64,000 nucleotides of DNA, taken from positions 16,878,001-16,942,000 of the forward strand of contig OX387201.1 in the NCBI GenBank assembly GCA_947561715.1, read 5' to 3'. Shown piece after piece: positions 31,948 to 43,925 of this stretch. Each line of letters starts with the position of its first letter. The stretch's first letter is position 1. A model generated the notes under the pieces. It was not told the origin of the DNA, did no database searches, and saw nothing but the letters and a program-made list of their open reading frames with translations. The translations under genes were made by a program, and so were the position numbers. Source of the DNA: Ascidia mentula (taxonomy: Eukaryota; Chordata; Ascidiacea; Phlebobranchia; Ascidiidae).

Positions 31948-32109
31948 CTATAACATATAAGTTTCTTTGACACAAATAGTTGACAGAAGATGTATTACGA
32001 CGAAGAAAACATGCACATATACTATACCCACGAAAATTTATTATATAGATTATTTTATGTGACATATGTGTATGATGATTCTAAAACTTTCAAGTTTCAG
32101 ATTTCAAGT

Positions 32110-32720
32110 CTAATATCGACTCTTACCAAAGAGTAAACTATTCAATGATATTTTTGCTCAAAGATGCTCTGAAGAAAGTGCGATGTAAACCCACATATTA
32201 GAATTCACAGAGAACAAAAACCTTTAAGATGAGATTTTTTTGCATCAAATGTTTCCTGTTAAATTCAGATGTCAAATGTCGTACACATGGTGTGCACTTT
32301 GGAGAAAATTCCTTCATGTGCTCATTTCGTTTAAAAGCGTTGAAAAAAACGCGAATTGGGCAGATATGTAAATGTTCACACTGAAGTGAAACCTTTCAGA
32401 TGCGAAATTTGTGAAAAGATTTGACCAACAAATGCCCATGTCAAAACGCACAAAGGTATTCAAACTGGAAAGAAGCCATACTAGTGCAACGTGTGTAATC
32501 AAGCTCTCGACACAAAATGGAGCCTGGCCGCACACGTCCAGATACACAATGCTGACAAACCTTTCAAGATTAAGTTTTGCTTAAACATACTTGCCCAGAC
32601 AAGCACTCAAATCTTCCACGTTTTTCACAACCAATGCAGGAGAGAAACCGTGCACAACATATGTGATAAAGCATCCACAAATTCAGGCAATCAAACAAAG
32701 CATATCTGAAATGAAAAAAA
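32110..32720 (+). pseudogene. zinc-finger relic 1
   Basis: Starts with the shared motif gactcttaccaaagagtaaac and holds broken C2H2 remnants in several frames, such as CNVCNQALDTKWSLAAHV, interrupted by stops. Paralogous relics lie at 38,940, 45,788 and 53,885. It is inserted in the last intron of lysozyme copy a. Confidence 0.65.
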
Positions 32721-34702
32721 AACAAACATTATGAGTGAATTGTTGCCATCAGTTATATGCTTATCCTTATATTGACATTAGTGACAAATTGGTAACGTTT
32801 AGAATACATGCCACGAACACACCCTTAACAAATGTTTTTTGAGCGCCGATCAAGAATATCTCATTCTTTACGTTTCAAAGAACGCAAATTTTGCAATTGG
32901 AAACACTGTTATGGTTAACTTCGATAGTGTGAACGGCGGTAGTTTTCGAAAACTGTGTTTTGGTAAATGATTTGTTGTTGTTGTAGGTTGGCGGTTGTAT
33001 TTGAAAGCTTTACTTTTAAGTTAGTGAGTAGAAAAAAATCATGCATGTGGGCATAGATTTCATTGAAGTAAATACCGACGATTTTTGGTCAGATATGTTA
33101 TTTTAGGATTTTATGGAAATTTTTGTCAATGTAACAAATTTGATGATGCGGTCCATTAGGTGATATTTTGTAATGGATATAAAAGTTAATGATTTTGCTC
33201 TTAAATTGGGAATATTTTCCATTATATACAGTAAATGTAAGGTCAATTGATGGTAGCAAATGGTGTGGTAGGTCTATGGGGGATGATAATAGTAAAATTG
33301 ATGATGACTTGTCGGAAAATATTCTAATTTTGATGATGAGCAGAGCTTAGTTTAGCAGTTTCTATGTTAAATCAAATACATATAGTTAGTCAGTTGGGTA
33401 ATTGTAGGACAGTTAAAGTTATGGGGTAATTAGTGGACGCTACCAAAGGAAAAAGACTATGAAACTTTATCTTGTGCATGTGGTAAGCTGGAAGCCTGCA
33501 GTAGTTAAAAATGCCATGTGTTGTTTCTTCTGTTAAACACTGATAAAAAATAGATTTTTTTTGTGAGGGGGATTCATTTCACGTAAACTTTTTCAAACTA
33601 AGTGGATATACTAATTAGTTAACATTTAACAGTGTTTTAATGATTTGAAATTTCATTTAGGAAACACTGTCAGGTCAAACCCTAAAGTTTTCAATGAAGG
33701 TTAAACTCAAACCTCTACCTAGTCTGTCCTCTTACAAAAATGCATCATATATTTTCCCCATGCACATTTTTACATTCAGGGGTAATTATTAGACACTGAC
33801 ACTCTGTATTAATATCATAGTACCAACTGTTTTGAGTGGTTACAACCAGGATTAATGTAATATAGGATGTGGGATGTGGGCAATTCAAAATAACAAGTTT
33901 GTATGATTCGAATTCTAAGCTATTCAAATCCAAATTTTAATTTAAAATTTAATAATAGGATTTAGTTTTGTAACTTTTCCTTAAATTTAATTACATTAAT
34001 TGCTCACCTATTTCCTGTTGATAAATATTACTTCAATGGCATGTAACATAATTTTGGGATTATTACACTCATTCAGACCTTCGAAAACAGTCAATTACTC
34101 TATTATGCAACCAGCAAAAACAGAATATTATGCAGTATTTTGGATTCAATGTAACTATGGACAGTAAAAACCTTAAATATCTGCCAACATAGTTGCAAGT
34201 GACTGCTACTTTCATTTTTAAAGGGATGTATAAGGTTTTACCCAACCCAAAGCAAAACGAAATAACTCTAGATGTAATGTCAAAATTTGCAACGTTTGTG
34301 AAAAACGTCCGATAATTACCCCATTTGACTATAGTGTTATACTTGTTTGAGTATTACTCAAATGATTATGCCATTATTGATTCAGCATATGAGTTCATAA
34401 CTGAAACCTCGACATTTTCTAAATTACACCCATTCATGGTGGGAGTCAATTGTTTGGACTTTCACATTGGGCTGAGCAGAATACAACTTGGTGGAAAATA
34501 CTAGCATAACATTTTTCCACTTCTGTATATGATTGCAATCACTAGATGGTTGTTTTGCTAATGGATGCTTTGGCAATTGGATTATAAACATTTAATTTTT
34601 CTTTTGGGTACTTTTGTTTACTTGTGGCAAATCCAAGTTTCATATATGCATTTTGAAATGCTATGCATGACTGCACATGACAAAGAAAAAAAAAAAAAAA
34701 AA

Positions 34703-35101
34703 AAGGCGCATTTTTTTCCTCATAAATTGATCGTGCGCCTTATTAGCCGGTGCGCCTAATGTATGGATCAAGTAGTGCTTAATTGCCTACACTCAAAACT
34801 AGTACCGATACTATTATTATATAAATAAACCACCGTCTCACACAATAAACTACGGTAAAAGCAACTGTGATATTCACTAGGCTCATTTTTTCTTTTGCTC
34901 ATTGTACTATTGTGACTTGCTTACATTTATTACGTAACAAGTAAACTTTTATTAATGAGCTTTATACGGTAACCCATACTCCTTAAAATACGTTGCGTTC
35001 TATAGCCCGGTGCGCCTTATGTATGAACAAAAAACTAATCAAAGCAATTTATTGACAGTGCGCCTTATAATCGGGTGCGCTTTATGGTCCGTAAAATACG
35101 G
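34703..35101 (+). mobile_element. TA-flanked MITE, copy 1
   Basis: About 400 bp ending in tatggtccgtaaaatacgg followed by TA, absent from the paralogous block at 28,520. Internal repeats of gcgcctta and the end sequence match the reverse complement of 45,335-45,689. The left end is eroded into a poly-A run. TA flanks suggest a Tc1/mariner-type or pogo-type non-autonomous element. Confidence 0.65.
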
Positions 35102-35439
35102 TAATGCAAATAAACAAACATAATAATTATAATATATAGTACCTCAAGTGTTGTATTAGTTTTCGTTCGATTTTCAAGGTCATTTTACTATTTTAGAACT
35201 ACAGAAATTATTTTTTTTCATTGAAATATGTCCTTTAATGGACCAGTGTGACAAATTTTTCCAATTTAAAAAACCCCGAACTCCCCACCCCAAATTACAA
35301 ATATTTCTTATGCAGGTATATAAGTCTCTGATTGCCACACTAAATTATTTTTTTCTTTAAATTTAATAATTTTGTCCATAGAGGGTTAAGAACATCTGTT
35401 TGGAAAAAGCTTGTGATTCGAACTCATAACCATTATTCA

Positions 35440-36276
35440 GGCCGCATCTCTGTATTTCTATGGAAAAGACTTGCTTGGTTGGGAAATGCCCTTCTCGAAC
35501 TCTGTCCTGCGTAACAGAGTAAAATTATGTGTAACAATGCAATGGGTCATGCATGGGCGCCAGTGTTTTGGTTGAAAGAGCGCAGATGAACAGGCTGTTG
35601 CCAGGGCAATTTTCAGCGTGTTTGGGGCAGTTTTACTATGGTTTTCAGGGTTATTAGTCAGGCAGTAAATTGGTAGAGGGTGCTGTTAAACATGTAGCGG
35701 AAAAACTACCCAAATATTGAGTTAGATTTTGTGGAAAAATGAATCACAGAAAGTATGTTCAATTTGTGATTTTCTGTTAGTCCCGATCCTTGACTAGGGA
35801 TTCTGGCCAAATTTATAATCGAGATAACTACTTTAACTGCTCCCCCGGGGGCATTTTGACCCTCTGTTGGCCATTATTTTGTCCAAAAAAGCAGAAAAAA
35901 GTGTAGGTTTGTTTTGTGAAAAAATGAATCACAGAAAGTACCCTCCATTTGCGATTAAGTAAAGCCACCAACCCTCCTCTACACATTTCATTAAGAATTA
36001 GATGTCTTGTAACTGTTTTGGGCCCACCCCTCCCCCCAGGGCTGTTTGTACCCCCCCTAGGACTGACAATTTAGCAGTTAGCCTTTGCAAAACCCCCCAA
36101 TGTACTGTATTAATGCAGCTGCAATCAATTTTTTTCTGTTTTGCAATAGTAGTCCCCCTTCATGAGTCATCAGACCCGGCAATTGTTTTTGGCAAACAAG
36201 AGAAACTGTAACCAGGTGCACAATAACAAATGACTTCTAAAACTCAATTTTTAGGATTTAATTGTGAGATGCGGCC
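35440..36276. mobile_element. 837-bp DNA element with TTCA target duplication
   Basis: Ends are GGCCGCATCTC and its inverse GAGATGCGGCC. TTCA flanks both sides (35,436-35,439 and 36,277-36,280), and the paralogous empty site at 28,866-28,880 has a single TTCA. No coding frame of note. A second copy, cut at its 3' end, occurs at 51,188-51,766. Superfamily uncertain. Confidence 0.8.
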
Positions 36277-36898
36277 TTCAGAAGTGTTGTTTAGTGGTAT
36301 TTTTGTCTAATCATTGCAATGGTCAGTTTGTCACCTTGTGCACTTGTTAGATTCAAACCCCCCGCTTGGAAGTTGGCACGTTTTGTATTCTCGTCATTTC
36401 ACTTTCTGTGTGTTTCATAATCGCCGAACTACACCATCCACTGCAGATAAAAACCACGCCACAAAAATTTTAATCGCAACTCCAACACTTTTTTCTCTCC
36501 CTTTGGCACTTCAACCATTAAATATTGATACATTTTTCAACTTCTTTACACGCAGAACTTTTTACGTACTCGAAAACTCCTACTTACAATATTAGATATA
36601 CGAATACGTAATTACAGAATTAGTAACGTTATTTGTTGAGATATTTGGTGTGTTTTGAGAAAGGCTACATGAAACTTGGCAAGGAAACTGCAGATACTTA
36701 TAACTTACTTTTACAAACCTTTTTGTGGATTTTGTGGCGTATTATGTCGTTTCAAATTGTTTTCAGACAAGCGAAAATATTTTTTTGCTTCGCAGTCAGC
36801 AAAAGTATAGGACTGTTTTACATTTACGCTGTAACTTTGAATTGTGAGATCATTGCTATAGGCAAGAAGTTCATGCAGAAAACACAAAACAAACAGAA

Positions 36899-37813
36899 AT
36901 GGAACACTTTTACTGCAAGATTTGTGAAAAGTCGTTTGAAACCAAAGATTTACTGGAAAAGCATGACTTCATTCACACAGTGGAGAATCCATTTCTTCGC
37001 GAAAAACATCAAAGAGCATCCTTCAACATCCACAAACGAATTTATACTGGAGATAAACCCTATAAATGCACGTTTTGTTCGAAAATGTTCAGCCAGAGTG
37101 GAAGTCTAAGCACACACATTCGGACTCATACTGGAGAGAAACCTTTCAAATGCACATTTTGTTCAAAAGCGTTCAAGCAAACAGCACATCTGAGCAAACA
37201 CATTCGGACTCATACTGGAGAGAAACCTTTCAGATGCGATTATTGCGAAAAGTGTTTCACAGCCAAATCGACACTCAAAGACCACAAACTAACTCATACT
37301 GGAGAGAAACCTTTCAGATGCGATTTTTGCGAAAAGCCTTTTAAAACGGCATCGGAAGTCAAAATACACAAACGAACTCATACTGGAGAGAAACCTTTTA
37401 AATGCACATTTTGTTCGAAAGCGTTCAACCAAAAAGGACATTTGAGTGCACACATTCCAACCCACACTGGAGAGAATCCTTTCAAATGCACAGTTTGTTC
37501 ACGAAGGTTTAGCACGAAAGGAATTCTGAGCAAACACATTCGGACTCACACTGGAGAGAAACCTTTCAGATGCGATTATTGCGAAAAGTGTTTTACAACC
37601 AAATGGATACTCAAAGACCACAAACTAACTCATACTGGAGAGAAACCTTTCAGATGCGATTATTGCGAAAAGTGTTTCACAGCCAAATGGACACTCAAAG
37701 ACCACAAACTAACTCATACTGGAGAGAAACCTTTTAAATGCACATGTTGTTCGAAGGTGTTTAGCAGCAAAGACAGTATAAGAAGGCACATGCGAACTCA
37801 CGCCGATGTGTAA
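36899..37813 (+). CDS. C2H2 zinc-finger protein ZNF-2
   Basis: 304 residues from Met 36,899 (MEHFYCKICEKSFETKDLL) with ten complete fingers and TGEKP linkers, ending FSSKDSIRRHMRTHADV then TAA. A ctatag acceptor-like site lies at about 36,860, so the conserved Met is probably in the second exon. Finger helices (for example QTAHLSK, AKSTLKD, TKWILKD) differ from the paralogs at base-contacting positions, so the DNA targets likely differ. The gene sits inside the last intron of lysozyme copy a on the opposite strand. It is intact. Confidence 0.88.
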   Translation: MEHFYCKICEKSFETKDLLEKHDFIHTVENPFLREKHQRASFNIHKRIYTGDKPYKCTFCSKMFSQSGSLSTHIRTHTGEKPFKCTFCSKAFKQTAHLSKHIRTHTGEKPFRCDYCEKCFTAKSTLKDHKLTHTGEKPFRCDFCEKPFKTASEVKIHKRTHTGEKPFKCTFCSKAFNQKGHLSAHIPTHTGENPFKCTVCSRRFSTKGILSKHIRTHTGEKPFRCDYCEKCFTTKWILKDHKLTHTGEKPFRCDYCEKCFTAKWTLKDHKLTHTGEKPFKCTCCSKVFSSKDSIRRHMRTHADV

Positions 37814-37835
37814 CCTGTCAATGTTATGCTAAAAA

Positions 37836-38060
37836 ATGTTAAACAAAAAAGGTCAATTATGTTCAAGAATCCTCAAGCAGACAGATGATTTTTGCGAAAA
37901 GTCTTTCAAAACGTCGTCGCAAGTCAAAGTGCACAACCGAACTCATACGGGTGAGAAACCTTTCAAATGCACATTTTGTTCAAAATTATTCAGTCGAAAA
38001 GGCAATCTGGGTGCGCATATTCGAACTCATACTGGGAAGTGCCCGCTGACACCCATGTGA
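37836..38060 (+). pseudogene. orphan second tail behind ZNF-2
   Basis: After the ZNF-2 stop, a piece encoding one partial and one complete finger plus GKCPLTPM follows, nearly identical to the end of ZNF-4 and ZNF-5. ZNF-2 therefore carries both known tail types in series, a footprint of unequal recombination between paralogs. Confidence 0.8.
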
Positions 38061-38321
38061 CGGTTACCGCGTCAATTTGAGTTTAAATATTGATACATCT
38101 TTAAACTTCTTTACAGGCAGAACTTTTTCAAATATAATCTAAGAAGGCACATGCCTGTGTAAGCTTTTCTGTGAAACATTTTCAGCAGAGCGCCATGCGC
38201 ATATGACACGTGTTTGTTCGTGAGAACTTTTCGGTGCTACTGTTGTATTTTTTCAATGTAAATGTGTTTTTTCTATGCATTTTGATTCATACTAATATTT
38301 TTGTTCGCAATGTCGGAGAAC

Positions 38322-38640
38322 CTGCATCAAACCCCAGGCGTTTTCATGATCACCCCAGCCGCCAAATCCTTTCCGGCCGAACTTTCACGACTGATGATTC
38401 CGGAAACATGAAAACATTTCCAATGCAAATTTCAACTCATATCGACCTTATGATTGTTTTCCCTTTAACCACTGCGAACTTGGTGTGTGTCATAGTTAAT
38501 ACAAACATCATCATACTGTGGGGGCGATTAATATACCTGCTATGACAGCCGGGTCCATGTAACTGCTTGTGGCTGCCGTTAGTATGATTGACTTGTAGCC
38601 TATATATTTATTGCGGTAAGATCTGTTGAAGCCATTTTAA
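38322..38640 (-). pseudogene. lysozyme g copy a, catalytic and preceding exons
   Basis: The exon from about 38,401 to 38,322 has GIISRESSAGK, including the catalytic-Glu block, but lacks four bases after it and so shifts frame before the NAWGLMQ segment. The 3' splice site is CG instead of AG. The exon at 38,537-38,635 carries a 5-bp insertion that brings in a TAG. The most upstream exon is missing. Confidence 0.8.
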
Positions 38641-38939
38641 TACAAGGCAGCCAGCCAAAAGCTAATATGGTGACCACTCTTAAGAAGATATTTCGAATAC
38701 GCCTGCTTGATGGTAGTAGCTTTTGCTTTCCTAATTAATGTTATCAACCCCATGCTGTTCGCACCACAGTAAATACAAACTGCTAAAGTAATTGAACCGA
38801 AACAACTCGTCGTAAGTTAGTTTGTTACTTTTTTATATCCTAAGTAACAATGTTAGTTTGTATTAAAAATAAACACGAATGCAAACCAAAACTCAAAACC
38901 TTAAAATTCACCAAAATGGCAAACATTTGAAGGCAACAG

Positions 38940-39370
38940 ATCGACTCTTACAAAGAGTAAACTATTCAATGATCTTTTTGCTCAAAGATGTTCTGAAGAA
39001 AGTGCGATGCAAACCCACATTAGAATTCACACAGAACAAAAACCTTTCAGATGCGAAATTTGGAAAAAGGTTTGTCCAACAAATGCCCATGTCAAAACGC
39101 ACAAAGGTATTCAAACTGGAAAGAAGCCATACAAGTGCGACGTGTGTAATCAAGGTCTAGACACAAAATGGAGCCTGGTCGCACACGTCCGGATACACAA
39201 TGCTGATAAATCTTTAAAGAGTAAGTTTTGCTTAAACATACTTGCCCAGAAAAGCACTCGAATCTTCCACGTTTTTACCCAACCAATACAGGAGAGAAAC
39301 CGTGTACAACATATGTGATAAAGCATCCACAAATTCAGTCAATCAAAGGAAGCATATCCGAATCTATTAT
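38940..39370 (+). pseudogene. zinc-finger relic 2
   Basis: The best-preserved relic: a frame at 39,007-39,318 encodes IRIHTEQKPFRCEIWKK (one Cys lost), then KPYKCDVCNQGLDTKWSL and HVRIH. Same origin as the other relics. Confidence 0.7.
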
Positions 39371-39682
39371 GAAAACAAATATATTGTAAGTGAATTGTTG
39401 CCATCAGTTATATGCTTATCCATATATTGATATTTGTGACAAATTGGTAACGTTTATAATACATGCCATGAACCCTTAACAAGCGTTTTTTGAGCGCCAT
39501 GAAATATCTCATTCTTTTCATATCAAAGAACGCCAATTTTGCAATTGGAAACACTGTTATGGTTAACTTCGACAGTGGGAACGGCGGTAGTTTTGGAAAG
39601 TTGTGTTTTGGAAAATGACTGTTTGTTGTAGGTTTGCGGTTGTATTTGAAAGCTTTACTTTTAAGTTAGTGATTTGACAAAA

Positions 39683-40735
39683 ATCATGCATGTGGGCGTA
39701 GATGTTATTCAAGTAAATACCGACGATTTTTGGTCAGATATGTTTTTTTAGGATTTTATAGAAATTTTTGTCAATGTAACAAATTTGATGACGCGGTCCA
39801 TTAGGTGATATTTTGTAATGGATATAAAAGTTAATGACTTTGCTCTTAAATTGGGAATATTTGCCATTATATACAGTAAATGTAACGTCAATTGATGGCA
39901 GCAAATGGTGTGGTAGGTCTATGGGGGATGATAATAGTAAAATTGATGATGACTTGTCGGAAAATATTCTAATTTTGATGATGAGCAGAGCTTAGTTTAG
40001 CAGTTTCTATGTTAAATCAAATACATATACTTAGTCAGTTGGGTAATTGTAGGACAGTTAAAGTTATGGGGTAATTAGTGGACGCTACCAAAGGAAAAAG
40101 ACTATGAAACTTTATCTTGTGCATGTGGTAAGCTGGAAGCCTGCAGTAGTTAAAAATGCCATGTGTTGTTTCTTCTGTTAAACACTGATAAAAAATAGAT
40201 TTTTTTTGTGAGGGGGATTTATTTCACATAAACTTTTTCAAACTAAGTGGATATACTAATTAGTTAACATTTAACAGTGTTTTAATGATTTGAAATTTCA
40301 TTTAGGAAACACTGGCAGGTCAAACCCTAAAGTTTTCAATGAAGGTTAAACTCAAACCTCTACCTAGTCTGTCCTCTTACAAAAATGCATCATATATTTT
40401 CCCCATGCACATTTTTACATTCAGGGGTAATTGTTAGACACTGACACTCTGTATTAATATCATAGTACCAACTGTTTTGAGTGGTTACAACCAGGATTAA
40501 TGTAATATAGGGATGTGGGATGTGGGCAATTCAAAATAACAAGTTTGTATGATTCGAATTCTAAGCTATTCAAATCTAAATTTTAATTTAAAATTGAATA
40601 ATAGGATTTAGTTTTGTAACTTTTCCTTAAATTTAATTACATTAATTGCTCACTTATTTCCTGTTGATAAATATTACTTCAATGGCATGTAACATAATTT
40701 TGGGATTATTACACTCATGCAGACCTTCGAAAATA
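39683..40735 (+). repeat. shared block R, copy 3, shortened
   Basis: Matches the first kilobase of copies 1 and 2, then jumps at about 40,735 directly to sequence equivalent to the immediate upstream region of the zinc-finger genes. The shared promoter-proximal stretch is deleted. Confidence 0.75.
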
Positions 40736-40952
40736 CATGAAACTTGGCAAGAAAACTGCCATAACTTACTTTTTCAAACCTTTGCGGCGTATTTTGTCGA
40801 TTCAAATTGTTTCCAGACTAGTGCAAAATAATCTATTTGCTTTTAGTCAGCAAATGTATAGGACTGATTTACATTTACGCTGTAACTTTGAATTGTGAGA
40901 TCATTTCTACTATAGGCAAGAAGTTCAAGCAGAAAACACAAAACAAAAAGAA

Positions 40953-41960
40953 ATGGAACACTTTTACTGCAAGATTTGCGAAAAGTCGTTTCAAACCAAA
41001 TACTTGCTGGAAAAGCATGACTTCATTCACACAGGGGAGAATCCATTATTTCGCGAAAAACAAGTGTTTGGTCAGAAAGGAAATCTAAGCAAACATATTC
41101 GGACTCACACTAGAGAGAAGCCTTTCGGATGCACTTTTTGTTCAAAAGCATTCCAGCAAAGTGCACAACTAACCAAACACTTTCGGACACATACTGAAGA
41201 AAAACCTTACCAATGCATGTTTTGTTTCAAGGTGTTTAATCAGAAAGGAAAACTAAGCAAACACATTCGGACCCATACTGGAGAGAAACCTTTCAGATGC
41301 GATTATTGCGAAAAGTGTTTTACAGCCAAATCGACACTGAAAGACCACAAACTATCTCATACTGCAGAGAAATCTCTTAGATGCGATTTTTGCGAAAAGT
41401 GTTTTACAACGGCATCGGAAATCAAAAAACACAAACGAAGTCATACTGGAGAGACACCTTTCAAATGCACATTTTGTTCGAAAGCGTTCAACCAGAAAGG
41501 ACATTTGAATGCACACATTCCAACCCACACTGGAGAGAAACCTTACAAGTGCACATTTTGTTCGAAAGCGTTTAGTCATAGAGAAACTCTAATTGTTCAC
41601 ATTCGGACTCATACTGGAGAGAAACCTTTTAGATGCGATTTTTGTGAAAAGTGTTTCATAACGAGATCGAATTTGAAAAACCACAAACGAACTCATACGG
41701 GAGAGAAACCATTTAAGTGCACCGTTTGTTCGCAATGGTTTAGCCGTAAAGGAAATTTAATCATACACATTCGTACCCATACTGGAGAAAAACCTTTCAG
41801 ATGCGATTTTTGCGAAAAGTGTTTCGCAACCAAATCCCATATGAAAGCCCACAAACAAACTCATACTGGAGAGAAACCTTTTAAATGCACATGTTGTTCG
41901 AAGGTGTTTAGCAGCAAAGACAGTATAAGAAGGCACATGCGAACTCACGCCGATGTGTAA
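40953..41960 (+). CDS. C2H2 zinc-finger protein ZNF-3
   Basis: 335 residues from Met 40,953 with eleven complete fingers and one half finger ([17 protein letters not shown]) that lost its CxxC part. It ends in the same SIRRHMRTHADV tail as ZNF-2. Linkers are mostly TGEKP, with TREKP and TAEKS variants. The usual upstream block is shortened, so its promoter probably differs from that of ZNF-1, ZNF-2 and ZNF-5. Intact frame. Confidence 0.87.
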   Translation: MEHFYCKICEKSFQTKYLLEKHDFIHTGENPLFREKQVFGQKGNLSKHIRTHTREKPFGCTFCSKAFQQSAQLTKHFRTHTEEKPYQCMFCFKVFNQKGKLSKHIRTHTGEKPFRCDYCEKCFTAKSTLKDHKLSHTAEKSLRCDFCEKCFTTASEIKKHKRSHTGETPFKCTFCSKAFNQKGHLNAHIPTHTGEKPYKCTFCSKAFSHRETLIVHIRTHTGEKPFRCDFCEKCFITRSNLKNHKRTHTGEKPFKCTVCSQWFSRKGNLIIHIRTHTGEKPFRCDFCEKCFATKSHMKAHKQTHTGEKPFKCTCCSKVFSSKDSIRRHMRTHADV

Positions 41961-42999
41961 CCTGTCAATGTTTTGCTAAAAAATGTTAAACAAAAAAAGG
42001 TCAATTATGTTCAAGAAACCTCAAGCAGACACGTTTCATTTGAAGTGTGCCCACAGACAACCTATAACTGATACCGGTAATTTGGTGTGGCGTGTTGGTC
42101 CTGTGGTAACATTTTGGACGCACTGTTTTATTATCGTGCATCTAACTATCAAACCGTTAAAAGTTTCTTGTTTTTGTGAACCGCTGTTCTACAATAAACT
42201 ACCAAAGTTGGTTAGATATGGTGCCTTCATTAACAACATCCTACTCACCGCAGCTTAGTAGTTTGTGGGGACAATATTAAGTTTTGCCTTTCGGGTTGTC
42301 AAAATTGTATACGCAACTACCCACATGCGACATACATACGGGTTTGAAAATAGTACGGGCTCAACTGTATAGAAGCATAATTAGTACCATAGTGTTTGTA
42401 TGTAAAGTATAATTGCCCCTACATTGGTAATACACATGATAACAAGTGCAATATGTATCAAGAGTTTTGAGCATCCCTCGTGAAACATTGTGCTGCAAAA
42501 GACTGTTTTGAAACGAGGGCTAAACTTATGACACCACAGTAGTAAAAACTGATTTGAAAAGTTCAGTTTGAGAGAGTGCAACTGGAGAAAAACGGTCACC
42601 AATCATATTCTGAAAACTTTCGAAGTATTGACGTCACAGAGTCCACGTGAACAAGATGCCACTACTGAGATAAAATAATAACGAAACCATTAATGTTTTG
42701 TGTTTAATTTTGGTTAAAAAAGGCAGAATTGTTAAATTTACAAAGAGAGACTGAGCAGTTTCAGGTTGAAAATTGTTTAGTGAATACTCATACTTCACTT
42801 GGTTTGAAATGCTGAAATATCTGCCTTGTGCAGTTGACTCTTTTGCGGATTAAGACGCCGCACCAAACGGTGTGAAAGTTACTTTCGGTGAGTAACCGTT
42901 CCACGCATGTAAAGAAGCTTTCAACTACTCAGGTTCGAAGTACAGCATGAGTGGAAATACCTTCAAGGCGTAGCCCTGCCAAGCACGTCTGGATTCACA

Positions 43000-43260
43000 C
43001 TGGAGATAAAGCATTTAATATATGTAAAAAAAGCCTAAAGGGAGAATGCCAGGTTCACTAAACATGTGCGAATTCACACCGAAAATCAATCTTTTCAGTG
43101 CAACATATGTAATAAAGCCTTCAACAATCCAAGCTGTCGAACAAGAAATATCCGAATTCTCATTGGGAAAAAAAAACAATCGATTGCAAGATATGCAAAA
43201 AAAGCCTTTTGCGGAGGACGCCAGGTTTACCAAACACGTGTTAATTCACACATCTAGTCA
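43000..43260 (+). pseudogene. additional zinc-finger scrap
   Basis: A frame at 43,066-43,257 contains FQCNICNKAFNN preceded by a TEN-type linker, with degraded fingers on both sides. It is not one of the four aligned relics. Confidence 0.45.
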
Positions 43261-43639
43261 TTGCAGTCTTCAGTCTGTCATCTCGTGCAGTTGCTTAATT
43301 TAAACTAAACGGTTGGACGTTGGCACGTTTTGTGTTGTCGTCATTTCCAAACCTCTTTGTATCGCCAACATAAACTCCGACACAGACAAAAACCACTCCG
43401 TAAAACCTCTAATCACAGCTCCAAACCTTCTTTCTCTTCCTTTGGCTTTTAAATAATGATACATCTTTAAACTTCTTTACACGCAGATTTTTTTCAAATA
43501 CAATCTAAGAAGGCACATGCGAACTCACACTATTGTGTAATCTTTGCCAATGTTTTGCTGAAAAATGTTCAACCAAAAAGGTCAAAAATGTAAAGACGAG
43601 TGCCCAGCATTTGACTAACGGTAGTCCAACGTGACTGGG

Positions 43640-43925
43640 AATGCCGAACCTCTCAACCCAATAAAAACAAAAGCACGTGCATAAGTTATGGCTGTGGCAT
43701 CATCGATTGGTATCGCTTCCGGCCATCGGGTGAAGCAGTCGACCAAGGTAAATATAACGCGCTGCTGTAACGTAGTCTAAGGCCAAAACTACATAGAAAA
43801 ACTTCGTATCGTCTGCTGTGATTTCCCTTTGCGCAAAGTGTGCTTCAGGTTTTTGCAACCAGACACGCGTGGCTGTGTTGGCCAAAACGTGGACGCTTAA
43901 AAACGACAGGTATTCCGTGTCCATG
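43640..43925 (-). pseudogene. Ty3/gypsy scrap joining gag and integrase pieces
   Basis: On the minus strand, 43,925 to about 43,750 encodes a gag-like segment (HFAQREITADDTKFFYVVLA, then LDYVTAARYI). Directly after it, in another frame, 43,750 to about 43,650 encodes an integrase-like segment (LVDCFTRWPEAIPIDDATAI). The 3 to 4 kb normally between these parts is missing, so this is an internal-deletion remnant. Confidence 0.65.

Larger units (their letters stand above)
33038..36300 (+). repeat. shared block R, copy 2, carrying two insertions
   Basis: Same block as 27,030-28,905 but interrupted by a MITE (about 34,703-35,101) and an 837-bp element (35,440-36,276). Otherwise it runs in register up to the 5' region of ZNF-2. 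Confidence 0.75.

Noticed and set aside
31545-31970. 141-codon plus-strand frame with [18 protein letters not shown]
   Set aside because: It is the antisense of a lysozyme g exon; the same shadow appears at 45,127 and 56,820.
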